A stretch of 64,000 bases of DNA from Salmonella enterica subsp. enterica serovar Typhimurium str. LT2 (GCF_000006945.2 NC_003197.2:62001-126000); one strand, 5' to 3'; counted from the first letter of the stretch, positions 8,880 to 18,356 are shown. Notes: generated by a model not told the origin, from the letters alone. Program-made: numbers and translations.

Positions 8880-10400
8880 ATGAAAGAGACTGTAACCATG
8901 CTCAACCAGCAATATGTCGTACCGGAAGGATTACAGCCCTACCAGGGGGTAACAGCGAACAGCCCGTGGCTTGCCAGTGAAACGGAAAAGCGTCGGCGTA
9001 AAATTTGTGACTCGCTTGAAGAGGCTATCCGTCGTTCCGGGCTTAAAAATGGCATGACGATATCCTTCCACCATGCGTTTCGTGGTGGCGACAAAGTCGT
9101 CAATATGGTGATGGCGAAGCTGGCGGAAATGGGATTCCGCGATCTGACGCTTGCCTCCAGCTCATTAATTGATGCCCACTGGCCGCTTATCGAACACATT
9201 AAAAATGGCGTGGTGCGGCAGATTTACACCTCCGGGCTGCGCGGCAAGTTAGGGGAAGAGATCTCCGCTGGCCTGATGGAAAACCCGGTACAGATCCACT
9301 CTCACGGCGGCCGCGTAAAGCTGATTCAGAGCGGTGAGCTGAATATTGATGTCGCTTTCCTCGGCGTGCCGTGCTGCGATGAATTTGGTAATGCTAACGG
9401 CTTTAGCGGCAAGTCACGCTGCGGCTCTTTGGGGTATGCGCAGGTTGATGCGCAGTACGCTAAATGTGTGGTGCTCCTGACTGAAGAGTGGGTCGAATTC
9501 CCCAATTATCCGGCCAGTATCGCGCAGGATCAGGTTGATTTGATCGTACAGGTGGACGAAGTAGGGGATCCGGAAAAAATCACCGCGGGTGCGATTCGTC
9601 TGTCCAGCAACCCGCGTGAACTGTTGATCGCCCGGCAGGCGGCCAATGTGATCGAACACTCAGGTTATTTTTGTGATGGTTTCTCGCTGCAAACCGGCAC
9701 CGGTGGCGCTTCTCTGGCGGTCACCCGTTTCCTGGAAGACAAAATGCGTCGCCACAACATTACGGCGAGTTTTGGCCTGGGTGGGATCACCGGCACCATG
9801 GTGGATCTGCATGAGAAAGGGTTGATCAAAGCGCTGCTGGATACGCAATCATTCGATGGCGATGCAGCCCGTTCGCTGGCGCAGAACCCGCATCATATTG
9901 AAATTTCGACCAATCAATACGCTAACCCCGCCTCTAAAGGCGCGGCATGCGAACGCCTGAACGTGGTGATGCTGAGCGCGCTGGAAATTGACGTGAATTT
10001 TAACGTTAACGTGATGACCGGTTCAAACGGCGTACTGCGTGGCGCATCGGGCGGCCATAGCGATACGGCAGCAGGGGCCGATCTCACCATTATTACCGCA
10101 CCGCTGGTCCGTGGCCGAATCCCATGCGTGGTGGAAAAAGTGCTGACTACCGTCACGCCTGGGGCAAGTGTTGATGTGCTGGTTACCGACCATGGTATTG
10201 CGGTGAACCCCGCGCGTCAGGATCTGCTTGATAACCTGCGTGCTGCGGGCGTGGCGCTGATGACCATCGAACAACTGCAACAGCGCGCTGAGCAACTGAC
10301 CGGTAAACCGCAGCCGATTGAGTTTACCGATCGGGTGGTGGCTGTGGTGCGTTATCGCGACGGTTCAGTGATTGACGTGATTCGCCAGGTTAAAGGCTGA
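8880..10400 (+). CDS. citF: Citrate lyase alpha subunit (citrate:acetyl-ACP transferase)
   Basis: Exchanges the acetyl group on CitD for citrate, forming citryl-ACP. At 506 residues it is the normal family length and resembles CoA-transferases, with Gly-rich stretches such as QTGTGGASLAVT and FGLGGITGTM. GGAAGGA stands just before the ATG, ten bases after the citE stop. The end overlaps citX by one base (TGATG). Confidence 0.96.
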   Translation: MKETVTMLNQQYVVPEGLQPYQGVTANSPWLASETEKRRRKICDSLEEAIRRSGLKNGMTISFHHAFRGGDKVVNMVMAKLAEMGFRDLTLASSSLIDAHWPLIEHIKNGVVRQIYTSGLRGKLGEEISAGLMENPVQIHSHGGRVKLIQSGELNIDVAFLGVPCCDEFGNANGFSGKSRCGSLGYAQVDAQYAKCVVLLTEEWVEFPNYPASIAQDQVDLIVQVDEVGDPEKITAGAIRLSSNPRELLIARQAANVIEHSGYFCDGFSLQTGTGGASLAVTRFLEDKMRRHNITASFGLGGITGTMVDLHEKGLIKALLDTQSFDGDAARSLAQNPHHIEISTNQYANPASKGAACERLNVVMLSALEIDVNFNVNVMTGSNGVLRGASGGHSDTAAGADLTIITAPLVRGRIPCVVEKVLTTVTPGASVDVLVTDHGIAVNPARQDLLDNLRAAGVALMTIEQLQQRAEQLTGKPQPIEFTDRVVAVVRYRDGSVIDVIRQVKG

Positions 10401-10951
10401 TGAAGGGCACAGACCTGTTGTACCTGGGCCAGGCAGTTACGCTGGAGGAGATGCTACAAGCGCGCGATAAACGTGCCGCCAGGCAGCGTCAGGCGTTGAA
10501 CTGCTATCGGCTACCGTTGATTTCCCTCACGCTGGTTGCACCGGGCGCCGTTAAAAACTCAGCGGTCTGGCGGCGTGTCGCCGATTACGCAATTGCCGAA
10601 ATACTGGCGCTTTGCGAACAGATGGAGTGGGTCAACGTCTGGGAAATGCAGGTAAATGAACGCAGCGGCCCGGAATGGATGGCAGCGGTCTGTGCGCCGG
10701 CAATGGCGTTGAAACAGCACATGTCGACACTGGAGATGAGCCATCCGTTAGGGCGGCTTTGGGACATCGACATTATTGATAGCGACGGTAAGTCGCTATC
10801 ACGCCGTGAACTCGGGCATCCTGCCCGGCCATGTTTGATATGCCAGCAGGATGCTCATCTCTGTGCCCGGGGCAAGCATCACACCCTTGACCTTTTGTTG
10901 GATGAAATTGCACGAAGGATTGAATGCTATGAACGTGAGCGTTGTGACTGA
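10400..10951 (+). CDS. citX: Apo-citrate lyase phosphoribosyl-dephospho-CoA transferase
   Basis: Transfers the prosthetic group precursor to the serine of CitD. The 183-residue protein carries the family motif GRLWDIDII near residue 116. It starts in a TGATG overlap with citF and ends 23 bases inside citG, so the last three genes are translationally linked. Cys pairs near the C-terminus (CLICQQ) are typical of the family. Confidence 0.94.
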   Translation: MKGTDLLYLGQAVTLEEMLQARDKRAARQRQALNCYRLPLISLTLVAPGAVKNSAVWRRVADYAIAEILALCEQMEWVNVWEMQVNERSGPEWMAAVCAPAMALKQHMSTLEMSHPLGRLWDIDIIDSDGKSLSRRELGHPARPCLICQQDAHLCARGKHHTLDLLLDEIARRIECYERERCD

Positions 10952-11837
10952 ACGGCGTACGCCAGCGTACTCATCGCTGGCGGCTGGCGAACTTAATGGG
11001 TTGGTTGCAAGAGCGCTGCTGACGGAAGCCAGGCTGACACCAAAACCCGGTCTGGTCGATATTCGTAATTCGGGAGCGCATAGGGATATGGATCTGGCGG
11101 CATTTGAACGTAGCACTACCGCCATTGCTCCGTGGATGGAAAAGTTTTTTATCATGGGCAACAACACGGCGGCGCTGGCGGCAGAAAATGTCCTGGTGAT
11201 GCTGCGTCCGCTGGGGATGGCCTGTGAGAACGATATGCTACAGGCGACCAATGGTGTGAATACCCATCGCGGGGCGATTTTCGCTTTTGGCCTGCTGAGC
11301 GCAGCGATTGGCCGACTTCTCGCGCGGGGAGAACCGTTGGAGCAAAATCGTATCTGCGACCAGGTTGCCCGCCTGAGTCGGAATATTGTTGCCCACGAGC
11401 TCTCAGCAAAAAAAGCGGGAAAACTGACAAAGAGTGAAACCCATTTCCAGTGTTATGGCCTGTCGGGCGCGCGGGGAGAAGCGGAAAGCGGTTTTCGAAC
11501 CGTCAGAACGCAGGCTTTGCCGGTGTTTAACCGGGTCGTGCAGGAGCATGACGATACCCATCTTGCCCTACTGCAAACATTGTTGCATCTGATGGCGTGG
11601 AATGATGATACCAATCTGGTGTCACGGGGAGGCCTGGAAGGGCTTTACTACGTGCAGCAGCAGGCACAAAAATTGTTGTGGCAAGGGGGCGTATTGGTTG
11701 AGGGGGGCATTGAAGCGATGCAGTCCCTCGATGATGAACTCATCCTGCGTAACTTAAGCCCTGGCGGTAGCGCGGATTTACTGGCAGTGACCTGGTTTTT
11801 AAGTCATTTTCCTGCCGGTTCCCTCTATCCTGAGTAA
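10929..11837 (+). CDS. citG: Triphosphoribosyl-dephospho-CoA synthase
   Basis: Makes 2'-(5''-triphosphoribosyl)-3'-dephospho-CoA from ATP and dephospho-CoA, the precursor that CitX attaches to CitD. It has 302 residues. Family signatures include TPKPGLVD near residue 35, a Gly-rich HRGAIFAFGLL and DTNLVSRGG. I chose the ATG at 10929, inside citX, because AAGGA lies upstream and the protein then aligns with its relatives; the frame is open for 26 more codons upstream. Last gene of the operon, followed by a strong terminator. Confidence 0.95.
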   Translation: MNVSVVTERRTPAYSSLAAGELNGLVARALLTEARLTPKPGLVDIRNSGAHRDMDLAAFERSTTAIAPWMEKFFIMGNNTAALAAENVLVMLRPLGMACENDMLQATNGVNTHRGAIFAFGLLSAAIGRLLARGEPLEQNRICDQVARLSRNIVAHELSAKKAGKLTKSETHFQCYGLSGARGEAESGFRTVRTQALPVFNRVVQEHDDTHLALLQTLLHLMAWNDDTNLVSRGGLEGLYYVQQQAQKLLWQGGVLVEGGIEAMQSLDDELILRNLSPGGSADLLAVTWFLSHFPAGSLYPE

Positions 11838-11864
11838 GTTTCTCTTCTTTCATTCTCTCCAGCA

Positions 11865-11897
11865 ATGATTCATCCTGCGGGATGAATCATGTCTTTT
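11865..11897 (+). terminator. Rho-independent terminator of the citCDEFXG operon
   Basis: A perfect 11-bp stem (11865-11875 with 11880-11890, 4-base loop) followed by GTCTTTT. It begins 27 bases after the citG stop. Confidence 0.88.
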
Positions 11898-12016
11898 ACT
11901 GATATCGCTCCCTGTTTATCATTAATTTCTAATTATCGGCGATTTTAGATGGCGGCCTCCGGGCGCGCTGGTTACTCTGAAAACGGTTTACGCAATTTTT
12001 ACAAAAGAGAATAGCT

Positions 12017-12838
12017 ATGCATGAAGCACAAATCCGCGTCGCCATTGCCGGCGCCGGTGGCCGCATGGGACGGCAGTTAATCCAGGCCGCCATGGCGATG
12101 GAAGGTGTTCAGCTGGGTGCCGCGCTGGAGCGCGAAGGCTCTTCCTTGCTGGGCAGCGATGCTGGCGAACTGGCAGGGGCGGGAAAGTCCGGCGTGATCG
12201 TTCAAAGCAGCCTTGAGGCGGTAAAAGATGATTTTGACGTTTTCATCGATTTTACCCGTCCGGAAGGCACGTTGACGCATCTGGCGTTTTGCCGCCAGCA
12301 TGGTAAAGGGATGGTGATTGGTACTACCGGCTTTGACGACGCCGGTAAACAAGCCATTCGCGAGGCGTCACAAGAGATTGCGATCGTTTTCGCCGCAAAC
12401 TTTAGCGTCGGCGTTAACGTCATGCTCAAGCTGCTGGAGAAAGCCGCGAAGGTAATGGGCGACTATAGCGATATTGAAATTATTGAAGCGCACCACCGCC
12501 ATAAAGTGGATGCACCGTCGGGTACGGCGCTGGCAATGGGCGAGGCAATCGCCGGGGCGCTGGATAAAAATCTGAAGGACTGCGCGGTCTACTCGCGTGA
12601 AGGTTATACCGGCGAGCGCGTAGCGGGCACGATTGGCTTTGCGACCGTTCGGGCGGGCGACATCGTCGGCGAACATACCGCGATGTTTGCCGATATTGGC
12701 GAGCGCGTAGAGATTACGCATAAAGCTTCCAGCCGCATGACGTTTGCAAATGGCGCGTTGCGATCGGCGTTATGGCTAAAAACGAAGAAAAATGGGCTAT
12801 TTGACATGCGGGATGTGCTGGGGCTGGATGTATTATAG
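12017..12838 (+). CDS. dapB: 4-hydroxy-tetrahydrodipicolinate reductase
   Basis: NAD(P)H-dependent reductase of the lysine/diaminopimelate pathway, cytoplasmic. It has 273 residues: an N-terminal Rossmann motif GAGGRMGR (about 12-19), GTTGFD, and the catalytic segment HHRHKVDAPSGTA (His near 159, Lys near 163). It is flanked by terminators on both sides, so it is a single-gene unit. The preceding 120 bases must hold its promoter. The ribosome binding site is weak (AGAG). Confidence 0.97.
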   Translation: MHEAQIRVAIAGAGGRMGRQLIQAAMAMEGVQLGAALEREGSSLLGSDAGELAGAGKSGVIVQSSLEAVKDDFDVFIDFTRPEGTLTHLAFCRQHGKGMVIGTTGFDDAGKQAIREASQEIAIVFAANFSVGVNVMLKLLEKAAKVMGDYSDIEIIEAHHRHKVDAPSGTALAMGEAIAGALDKNLKDCAVYSREGYTGERVAGTIGFATVRAGDIVGEHTAMFADIGERVEITHKASSRMTFANGALRSALWLKTKKNGLFDMRDVLGLDVL

Positions 12839-12889
12839 CGACTAAATACCTTCGTGATGTGGTTGTGGTAATCAAGATTAATTGATTAC

Positions 12890-12921
12890 AAAGGGCAATA
12901 TATTATTGCCCTTTTGTTTTT
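12890..12921 (+). terminator. Rho-independent terminator after dapB
   Basis: A perfect 11-bp stem (12890-12900 with 12904-12914, 3-base loop), then TGTTTTTG. It sits 51 bases after the dapB stop. Confidence 0.88.
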
Positions 12922-12963
12922 GCCCCCCGGTTATTCGGTCAGATAAATAACGCCTTTCACCAT

Positions 12964-13239
12964 TCATGTTTCGACAGTTTCTTCGCCCACGGCATGTTCT
13001 GCCGTTGTTTTCGCGTTAAGAATAGTCCGTTTAAAGACATCCGGGCCAACGGCATCCATTTGCGTGACGTAATTGCCATTACGATAAATGCGGTTAATTG
13101 GCCCTTCAGACGCATCGGTACGGGTCATTACGTTCAACGGGAAAAAATTACTGCCTGAACTGACGTTAGTCATATTCAGCCGCAGCGCCTTACCGTATGC
13201 AAAAGGCACCTCGACCAGACTGATAAGACTGATATCCAT
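12964..13239 (-). CDS. Small protein of unknown function
   Basis: A 91-residue open frame with ordinary composition (sample: LRLNMTNVSSGSNFF). No signal peptide, membrane helix or known motif is visible, and I do not recognise the family. It lies between dapB and the carAB control region, where E. coli has no equivalent that I recognise, so it is probably accessory. There is no clear ribosome binding site. Upstream on its coding strand are runs of C5 and C7, and an in-frame stop occurs 12 codons before the ATG, so it could be the 3' remnant of a longer gene. The opposite-strand frame looks less protein-like. Confidence 0.45.
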   Translation of the reverse strand: MDISLISLVEVPFAYGKALRLNMTNVSSGSNFFPLNVMTRTDASEGPINRIYRNGNYVTQMDAVGPDVFKRTILNAKTTAEHAVGEETVET

Positions 13240-13643
13240 CGGAGGGGGAGTGCTGTTCCTCGGGGGGGCGTTTTATCTCTTTTGCTTCAATAGGTTGGCT
13301 TTTTTATGCTGTAGTGAGGCTGGTTGTGGTCCAATCGTATGTGCCTGTCTTAAAGAAAAAGAAGCTGGATCTTTATATCGCGATTGTAATTCTTATTACA
13401 TTGTCTTAATTTGCTGTTTTTTGTTGATTTTATGATGCATTTGATTTGTTTTTTATATTTTTAATATATTGATTTTTAAAATTTTTTTGTCGTTAACTTT
13501 CTTGATTTTGAATTTTTATGCATTTAATGGCATTGATGGCTATTAAGTGAGTTTTTATCGTTGTTTTTTGTTGTTTTAATGTCAAATTTGACCATTTGGT
13601 CCACTTTTTATCATGCCAGCCAGTTTTTTGCGAACTCAAGGAA

Positions 13644-13659
13644 GCGCAAGCGTTTTCTA
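13644..13659 (+). promoter_or_regulatory. Probable PurR operator of carAB P1
   Basis: GCGCAAGCGTTTTCTA matches 12 of 16 bases of the PurR consensus ACGCAAACGTTTTCGT. It lies about 50 bases upstream of the P1 -10 element. Confidence 0.55.
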
Positions 13660-13705
13660 TCGTAACTTAGTTGATCTTTTTGCCTCTTAAACAGAATAAC
13701 TTCCT

Positions 13706-13711
13706 TATAAT
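13706..13711 (+). promoter_or_regulatory. -10 element of carAB promoter P1
   Basis: A perfect TATAAT. The -35 hexamer at 17 bases spacing (CCTCTT) is poor, fitting a promoter that needs or is modulated by upstream factors. This is the pyrimidine-controlled promoter in E. coli. Confidence 0.6.
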
Positions 13712-13829
13712 GTGCAAAATAACATAAAAAACACCCTCTTTAAGTTGACTTTTATCCGGCTTAACTTCAGAATGCCGCCGTTTGCCAGAAATCCACGGGT
13801 AAGCAAATTTGCATTGCTTCATACTGACT

Positions 13830-13870
13830 GAATGAATTAATATGCAAATAAAGTGAGTGAATATTCTCTG
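13830..13870 (+). promoter_or_regulatory. carAB promoter P2 and ArgR boxes
   Basis: TAATAT at 13838-13843 fits a -10 element. Overlapping and following it are two ARG-box-like sequences (TGAATTAATATGCA near 13832-13846 and AGTGAATATTCTCT near 13855-13868), adjacent as in E. coli, where hexameric ArgR with arginine represses P2. Confidence 0.65.
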
Positions 13871-13879
13871 GAGGGTGTT

Positions 13880-15028
13880 TTGATTAAGTCAGCGCTATTG
13901 GTTCTGGAAGACGGAACCCAGTTTCACGGTCGGGCCATTGGGGCAACGGGTTCGGCGGTTGGGGAAGTCGTTTTCAATACTTCAATGACCGGTTATCAAG
14001 AAATCCTCACTGATCCTTCCTATTCCCGCCAAATCGTCACTCTTACTTATCCCCATATTGGTAATGTCGGCACCAATAAAGCCGATGAAGAATCCTCTCA
14101 GGTTCATGCGCAAGGTTTAGTGATTCGCGATCTGCCGTTGATTGCCAGCAACTTCCGTAACACCGAAGACCTCTCTTCTTACCTCAAACGGCATAACATT
14201 GTGGCGATTGCTGATATCGATACCCGCAAGCTGACCCGACTGCTGCGTGAGAAAGGCGCACAGAACGGCTGCATCATTGCAGGCGATAGCCCGGATGCGA
14301 AGCTGGCGCTGGAAAAAGCGAAAGCATTTCCTGGACTTAACGGTATGGATCTGGCGAAAGAAGTGACCACGGCGGAAACTTACCGCTGGACGCAGGGTAG
14401 CTGGACGCTGAAAGACGGTTTACCGGAAGCGAAATCTGAGGATGACCTGCCGTTCCATGTGGTGGCCTATGATTTCGGCGCGAAGCGCAACATCCTGCGT
14501 ATGCTGGTGGATCGCGGCTGCCGCCTGACGGTGGTGCCAGCGCAAACCTCTGCTGAAGAGGTGCTGAAAATGAATCCGGACGGCATCTTCCTGTCAAACG
14601 GCCCTGGCGACCCGGCTCCGTGCGACTACGCGATTACTGCTATCCAGAAATTCCTCGAAACCGACATTCCGCTATTTGGCATCTGCCTCGGTCATCAGCT
14701 ACTGGCGCTGGCGAGCGGTGCGAAGACCGTTAAGATGAAGTTCGGCCATCACGGCGGCAACCATCCGGTAAAAGATATGGACAGAAACGTGGTAATGATC
14801 ACCGCGCAGAACCACGGCTTTGCGGTGGATGAAGACTCGCTGCCCGCCAACCTGCGCGTGACCCACAAGTCGCTGTTCGACGGCACCCTGCAAGGGATTC
14901 ACCGTACCGACAAACCGGCGTTCAGCTTCCAGGGCCACCCGGAGGCGAGCCCCGGCCCGCACGATGCGGCGCCGCTGTTCGACCACTTTATCGAGCTTAT
15001 TGAGCAATACCGTCAGTCCGCGAAATAA
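13880..15028 (+). CDS. carA: Carbamoyl phosphate synthase small subunit (TTG start)
   Basis: Glutamine amidotransferase subunit that passes ammonia to CarB for carbamoyl phosphate used in arginine and pyrimidine synthesis. The C-terminal class I GATase domain has the nucleophile Cys in GICLGHQ (near 269) and His/Glu in GHPEASPG (near 353/355). The start is TTG at 13880: GGAGGGTG stands five bases upstream, and the product (MIKSALLVLEDG, 382 residues) then has the exact length of the E. coli protein, which is known to use UUG. A GTG nine codons upstream keeps the frame open but lies in the ArgR/P2 region. carB follows after 18 bases. Confidence 0.97.
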   Translation: MIKSALLVLEDGTQFHGRAIGATGSAVGEVVFNTSMTGYQEILTDPSYSRQIVTLTYPHIGNVGTNKADEESSQVHAQGLVIRDLPLIASNFRNTEDLSSYLKRHNIVAIADIDTRKLTRLLREKGAQNGCIIAGDSPDAKLALEKAKAFPGLNGMDLAKEVTTAETYRWTQGSWTLKDGLPEAKSEDDLPFHVVAYDFGAKRNILRMLVDRGCRLTVVPAQTSAEEVLKMNPDGIFLSNGPGDPAPCDYAITAIQKFLETDIPLFGICLGHQLLALASGAKTVKMKFGHHGGNHPVKDMDRNVVMITAQNHGFAVDEDSLPANLRVTHKSLFDGTLQGIHRTDKPAFSFQGHPEASPGPHDAAPLFDHFIELIEQYRQSAK

Positions 15029-15046
15029 TCAGGAGTAATAAGAGCC

Positions 15047-18000
15047 ATGCCAAAACGTACAGATATAAAAAGCATCCTGATTCTGGGCGCGGGCCCGATT
15101 GTTATCGGTCAGGCGTGTGAGTTTGACTACTCCGGCGCTCAGGCGTGTAAAGCCCTGCGCGAAGAGGGCTATCGCGTCATTCTGGTGAACTCCAACCCGG
15201 CCACCATCATGACCGACCCGGAAATGGCCGATGCCACCTACATCGAGCCGATTCACTGGGAAGTGGTGCGCAAAATCATTGAAAAAGAGCGTCCGGATGC
15301 GGTGCTGCCGACCATGGGCGGCCAGACCGCGCTGAACTGCGCGCTGGAGCTGGAGCGGCAGGGCGTGCTGGAAGAGTTCGGCGTCACCATGATTGGTGCG
15401 ACCGCCGACGCCATTGATAAAGCCGAAGACCGTCGTCGCTTCGATATCGCGATGAAGAAAATTGGTCTCGACACCGCGCGTTCCGGTATCGCGCACACTA
15501 TGGAAGAAGCGCTGGCGGTTGCCGCTGACGTGGGCTTCCCGTGCATCATCCGGCCTAGCTTTACCATGGGCGGCACCGGCGGCGGTATCGCTTACAACCG
15601 TGAAGAGTTCGAAGAAATCTGCGAACGCGGTCTGGACCTCTCGCCAACCAACGAGCTGCTGATTGATGAATCGCTGATCGGCTGGAAAGAGTACGAGATG
15701 GAAGTGGTGCGTGATAAAAACGACAACTGCATCATCGTCTGCTCTATCGAAAACTTCGATGCGATGGGTATCCACACCGGTGACTCCATCACCGTGGCCC
15801 CGGCACAGACGCTGACCGACAAAGAATACCAAATCATGCGTAACGCCTCGATGGCGGTACTGCGTGAAATCGGCGTCGAAACCGGCGGTTCTAACGTCCA
15901 GTTCGCAGTGAACCCGAAAAACGGCCGTCTGATCGTTATCGAAATGAACCCGCGCGTATCCCGCTCCTCGGCGCTGGCGTCGAAAGCCACCGGTTTCCCG
16001 ATTGCCAAAGTGGCCGCCAAACTGGCGGTAGGTTACACCCTTGACGAACTGATGAACGACATCACCGGCGGGCGCACTCCGGCCTCCTTCGAGCCGTCCA
16101 TCGACTATGTGGTTACTAAAATTCCGCGCTTTAACTTTGAGAAATTCGCCGGTGCCAACGACCGTCTGACCACCCAGATGAAATCGGTCGGAGAAGTGAT
16201 GGCGATTGGCCGCACGCAGCAGGAATCCCTGCAAAAAGCGCTGCGCGGCCTGGAAGTCGGCGCCACCGGTTTTGACCCGAAAGTGAGCCTCGACGACCCG
16301 GAAGCGCTGACCAAAATCCGCCGCGAGCTGAAAGACGCGGGCGCAGATCGTATCTGGTACATCGCCGATGCTTTCCGCGCAGGCCTCTCCGTCGATGGCG
16401 TCTTTAACCTGACCAACATCGACCGCTGGTTCCTGGTGCAAATTGAAGAGCTGGTGCGTCTGGAAGAGAAAGTGGCTGAAGTCGGGATTACTGGCCTCAA
16501 CGCCGACTTCCTGCGTCAGCTCAAGCGTAAAGGTTTTGCCGATGCGCGTCTGGCAAAATTGGCGGGCGTGCGCGAGGCGGAAATCCGCAAACTGCGCGAC
16601 CAGTATGACCTGCACCCGGTCTACAAGCGTGTGGATACCTGCGCGGCGGAATTCGCCACCGACACCGCCTATATGTACTCCACTTATGAAGATGAGTGCG
16701 AAGCGAACCCGTCCATTGACCGCGATAAAATCATGGTCCTCGGCGGCGGCCCGAACCGTATCGGCCAGGGTATCGAATTTGACTACTGCTGCGTACACGC
16801 CTCGCTGGCGCTGCGCGAAGACGGTTACGAGACCATTATGGTCAACTGTAACCCGGAAACCGTCTCCACCGACTACGACACTTCCGACCGTCTGTACTTC
16901 GAGCCGGTCACGCTGGAAGACGTGCTGGAAATCGTGCGCATCGAGAAGCCGAAAGGCGTTATCGTGCAGTACGGCGGCCAGACGCCGCTGAAGCTGGCGC
17001 GCGCGCTGGAAGCGGCAGGTGTGCCGGTAATCGGCACCAGCCCGGACGCCATCGACCGCGCGGAAGACCGCGAGCGCTTCCAGCACGCGGTTGACCGTCT
17101 GAAGCTGAAGCAACCGGCCAACGCCACCGTCACCGCCATTGAACAGGCTGTCGAAAAAGCGAAAGAGATCGGCTACCCGCTGGTGGTACGTCCTTCTTAC
17201 GTGCTGGGCGGTCGGGCGATGGAAATTGTCTATGACGAAGCCGACCTGCGTCGCTACTTCCAGACGGCGGTCAGCGTCTCTAACGATGCGCCGGTGCTGC
17301 TGGACCGCTTCCTTGATGACGCGGTTGAAGTGGACGTGGACGCTATCTGCGACGGCGAAATGGTGCTGATTGGCGGCATTATGGAGCACATTGAGCAGGC
17401 GGGCGTACACTCCGGCGACTCCGCCTGTTCCCTGCCGGCCTACACGCTGAGCCAGGAAATTCAGGACGTGATGCGCCAGCAGGTGCAGAAGCTGGCCTTC
17501 GAGTTGCAGGTGCGCGGCCTGATGAACGTGCAGTTTGCGGTCAAGGACAACGAAGTCTACCTGATTGAAGTCAACCCGCGTGCGGCGCGTACCGTACCGT
17601 TCGTCTCCAAAGCCACCGGCGTTCCGCTGGCGAAAGTGGCGGCGCGCGTGATGGCCGGCAAATCGCTGACCGAGCAGGGCGTGACCCAAGAAATTATCCC
17701 GCCGTACTACTCGGTGAAAGAAGTGGTGCTGCCGTTCAACAAATTCCCCGGCGTTGACCCGCTGTTAGGGCCAGAAATGCGCTCCACCGGGGAAGTGATG
17801 GGCGTGGGCCGTACCTTCGCGGAAGCGTTCGCTAAGGCGCAGCTGGGCAGTAACTCCACCATGAAGAAACAGGGCCGTGCGCTGCTCTCCGTCCGCGAAG
17901 GCGACAAAGAGCGCGTGGTGGATCTCGCCGCCAAGCTGCTGAAACAGGGCTTTGAGCTGGATGCCACCCACGGTACGGCGATTGTGCTGGGCGAAGCCGG

Positions 18001-18274
18001 TATCAACCCGCGTCTGGTGAACAAGGTGCACGAAGGTCGTCCGCACATTCAGGACCGTATCAAGAATGGCGAATATACCTATATTATCAACACCACCGCA
18101 GGTCGCCGCGCGATTGAAGACTCCAGGGTGATTCGCCGCAGCGCGCTGCAGTATAAAGTGCATTATGACACCACGCTGAACGGCGGTTTTGCCACGACGA
18201 TGGCGCTCAATGCCGATGCCACCGAGAAGGTAACCTCGGTGCAGGAAATGCACGCGCAGATCAAAAAGTCGTAA
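15047..18274 (+). CDS. carB: Carbamoyl phosphate synthase large subunit
   Basis: Makes carbamoyl phosphate from bicarbonate, ammonia and two ATP. The 1075 residues consist of two homologous ATP-grasp halves (each begins with an ILGAGP- or VLGGGP-type motif, near residues 13 and 562), an oligomerisation domain and a C-terminal MGS-type allosteric domain for ornithine, UMP and IMP. Codon use is strongly biased, as for a highly expressed gene; this creates an 886-codon open frame on the other strand that is not a gene. Confidence 0.98.
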   Translation: MPKRTDIKSILILGAGPIVIGQACEFDYSGAQACKALREEGYRVILVNSNPATIMTDPEMADATYIEPIHWEVVRKIIEKERPDAVLPTMGGQTALNCALELERQGVLEEFGVTMIGATADAIDKAEDRRRFDIAMKKIGLDTARSGIAHTMEEALAVAADVGFPCIIRPSFTMGGTGGGIAYNREEFEEICERGLDLSPTNELLIDESLIGWKEYEMEVVRDKNDNCIIVCSIENFDAMGIHTGDSITVAPAQTLTDKEYQIMRNASMAVLREIGVETGGSNVQFAVNPKNGRLIVIEMNPRVSRSSALASKATGFPIAKVAAKLAVGYTLDELMNDITGGRTPASFEPSIDYVVTKIPRFNFEKFAGANDRLTTQMKSVGEVMAIGRTQQESLQKALRGLEVGATGFDPKVSLDDPEALTKIRRELKDAGADRIWYIADAFRAGLSVDGVFNLTNIDRWFLVQIEELVRLEEKVAEVGITGLNADFLRQLKRKGFADARLAKLAGVREAEIRKLRDQYDLHPVYKRVDTCAAEFATDTAYMYSTYEDECEANPSIDRDKIMVLGGGPNRIGQGIEFDYCCVHASLALREDGYETIMVNCNPETVSTDYDTSDRLYFEPVTLEDVLEIVRIEKPKGVIVQYGGQTPLKLARALEAAGVPVIGTSPDAIDRAEDRERFQHAVDRLKLKQPANATVTAIEQAVEKAKEIGYPLVVRPSYVLGGRAMEIVYDEADLRRYFQTAVSVSNDAPVLLDRFLDDAVEVDVDAICDGEMVLIGGIMEHIEQAGVHSGDSACSLPAYTLSQEIQDVMRQQVQKLAFELQVRGLMNVQFAVKDNEVYLIEVNPRAARTVPFVSKATGVPLAKVAARVMAGKSLTEQGVTQEIIPPYYSVKEVVLPFNKFPGVDPLLGPEMRSTGEVMGVGRTFAEAFAKAQLGSNSTMKKQGRALLSVREGDKERVVDLAAKLLKQGFELDATHGTAIVLGEAGINPRLVNKVHEGRPHIQDRIKNGEYTYIINTTAGRRAIEDSRVIRRSALQYKVHYDTTLNGGFATTMALNADATEKVTSVQEMHAQIKKS

Positions 18275-18324
18275 ACAAAGGGTCCGGCGGATATTGCTCT
18301 AACCGGACCTGTAATATAATGTTG

Positions 18325-18356
18325 AAAGGGTTTCTGTAAAGAAACCCTTTTTTTAT
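18325..18356 (+). terminator. Rho-independent terminator of carAB
   Basis: Stem AAAGGGTTTC (18325-18334) with GAAACCCTTT (18341-18350), 6-base loop, followed by TTTT. It lies 50 bases past carB. Confidence 0.9.

Larger units (their letters stand above)
13240..13879 (+). promoter_or_regulatory. carAB control region
   Basis: 640 bases without a convincing gene. The left half (13380-13600) is extremely AT-rich with long T runs, suggesting curved DNA. The right half holds the tandem promoters and operators listed separately. In E. coli the same region binds PurR, PepA, IHF and RutR at the upstream promoter P1 and ArgR at P2; conservation of all of these is inferred from location and partial matches. 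Confidence 0.75.

Noticed and set aside
13088..13435. 115-codon frame on the + strand before carA
   Set aside because: It overlaps the more protein-like minus-strand frame and runs into low-complexity DNA; its second half is Cys/Leu-rich with no family likeness.
15029..17689. An 886-codon open frame antisense to carA's end and most of carB
   Set aside because: It follows from strong third-position bias in carB. The product is His/Arg/Val/Phe-rich without recognisable domains, and carB is certain on the other strand.
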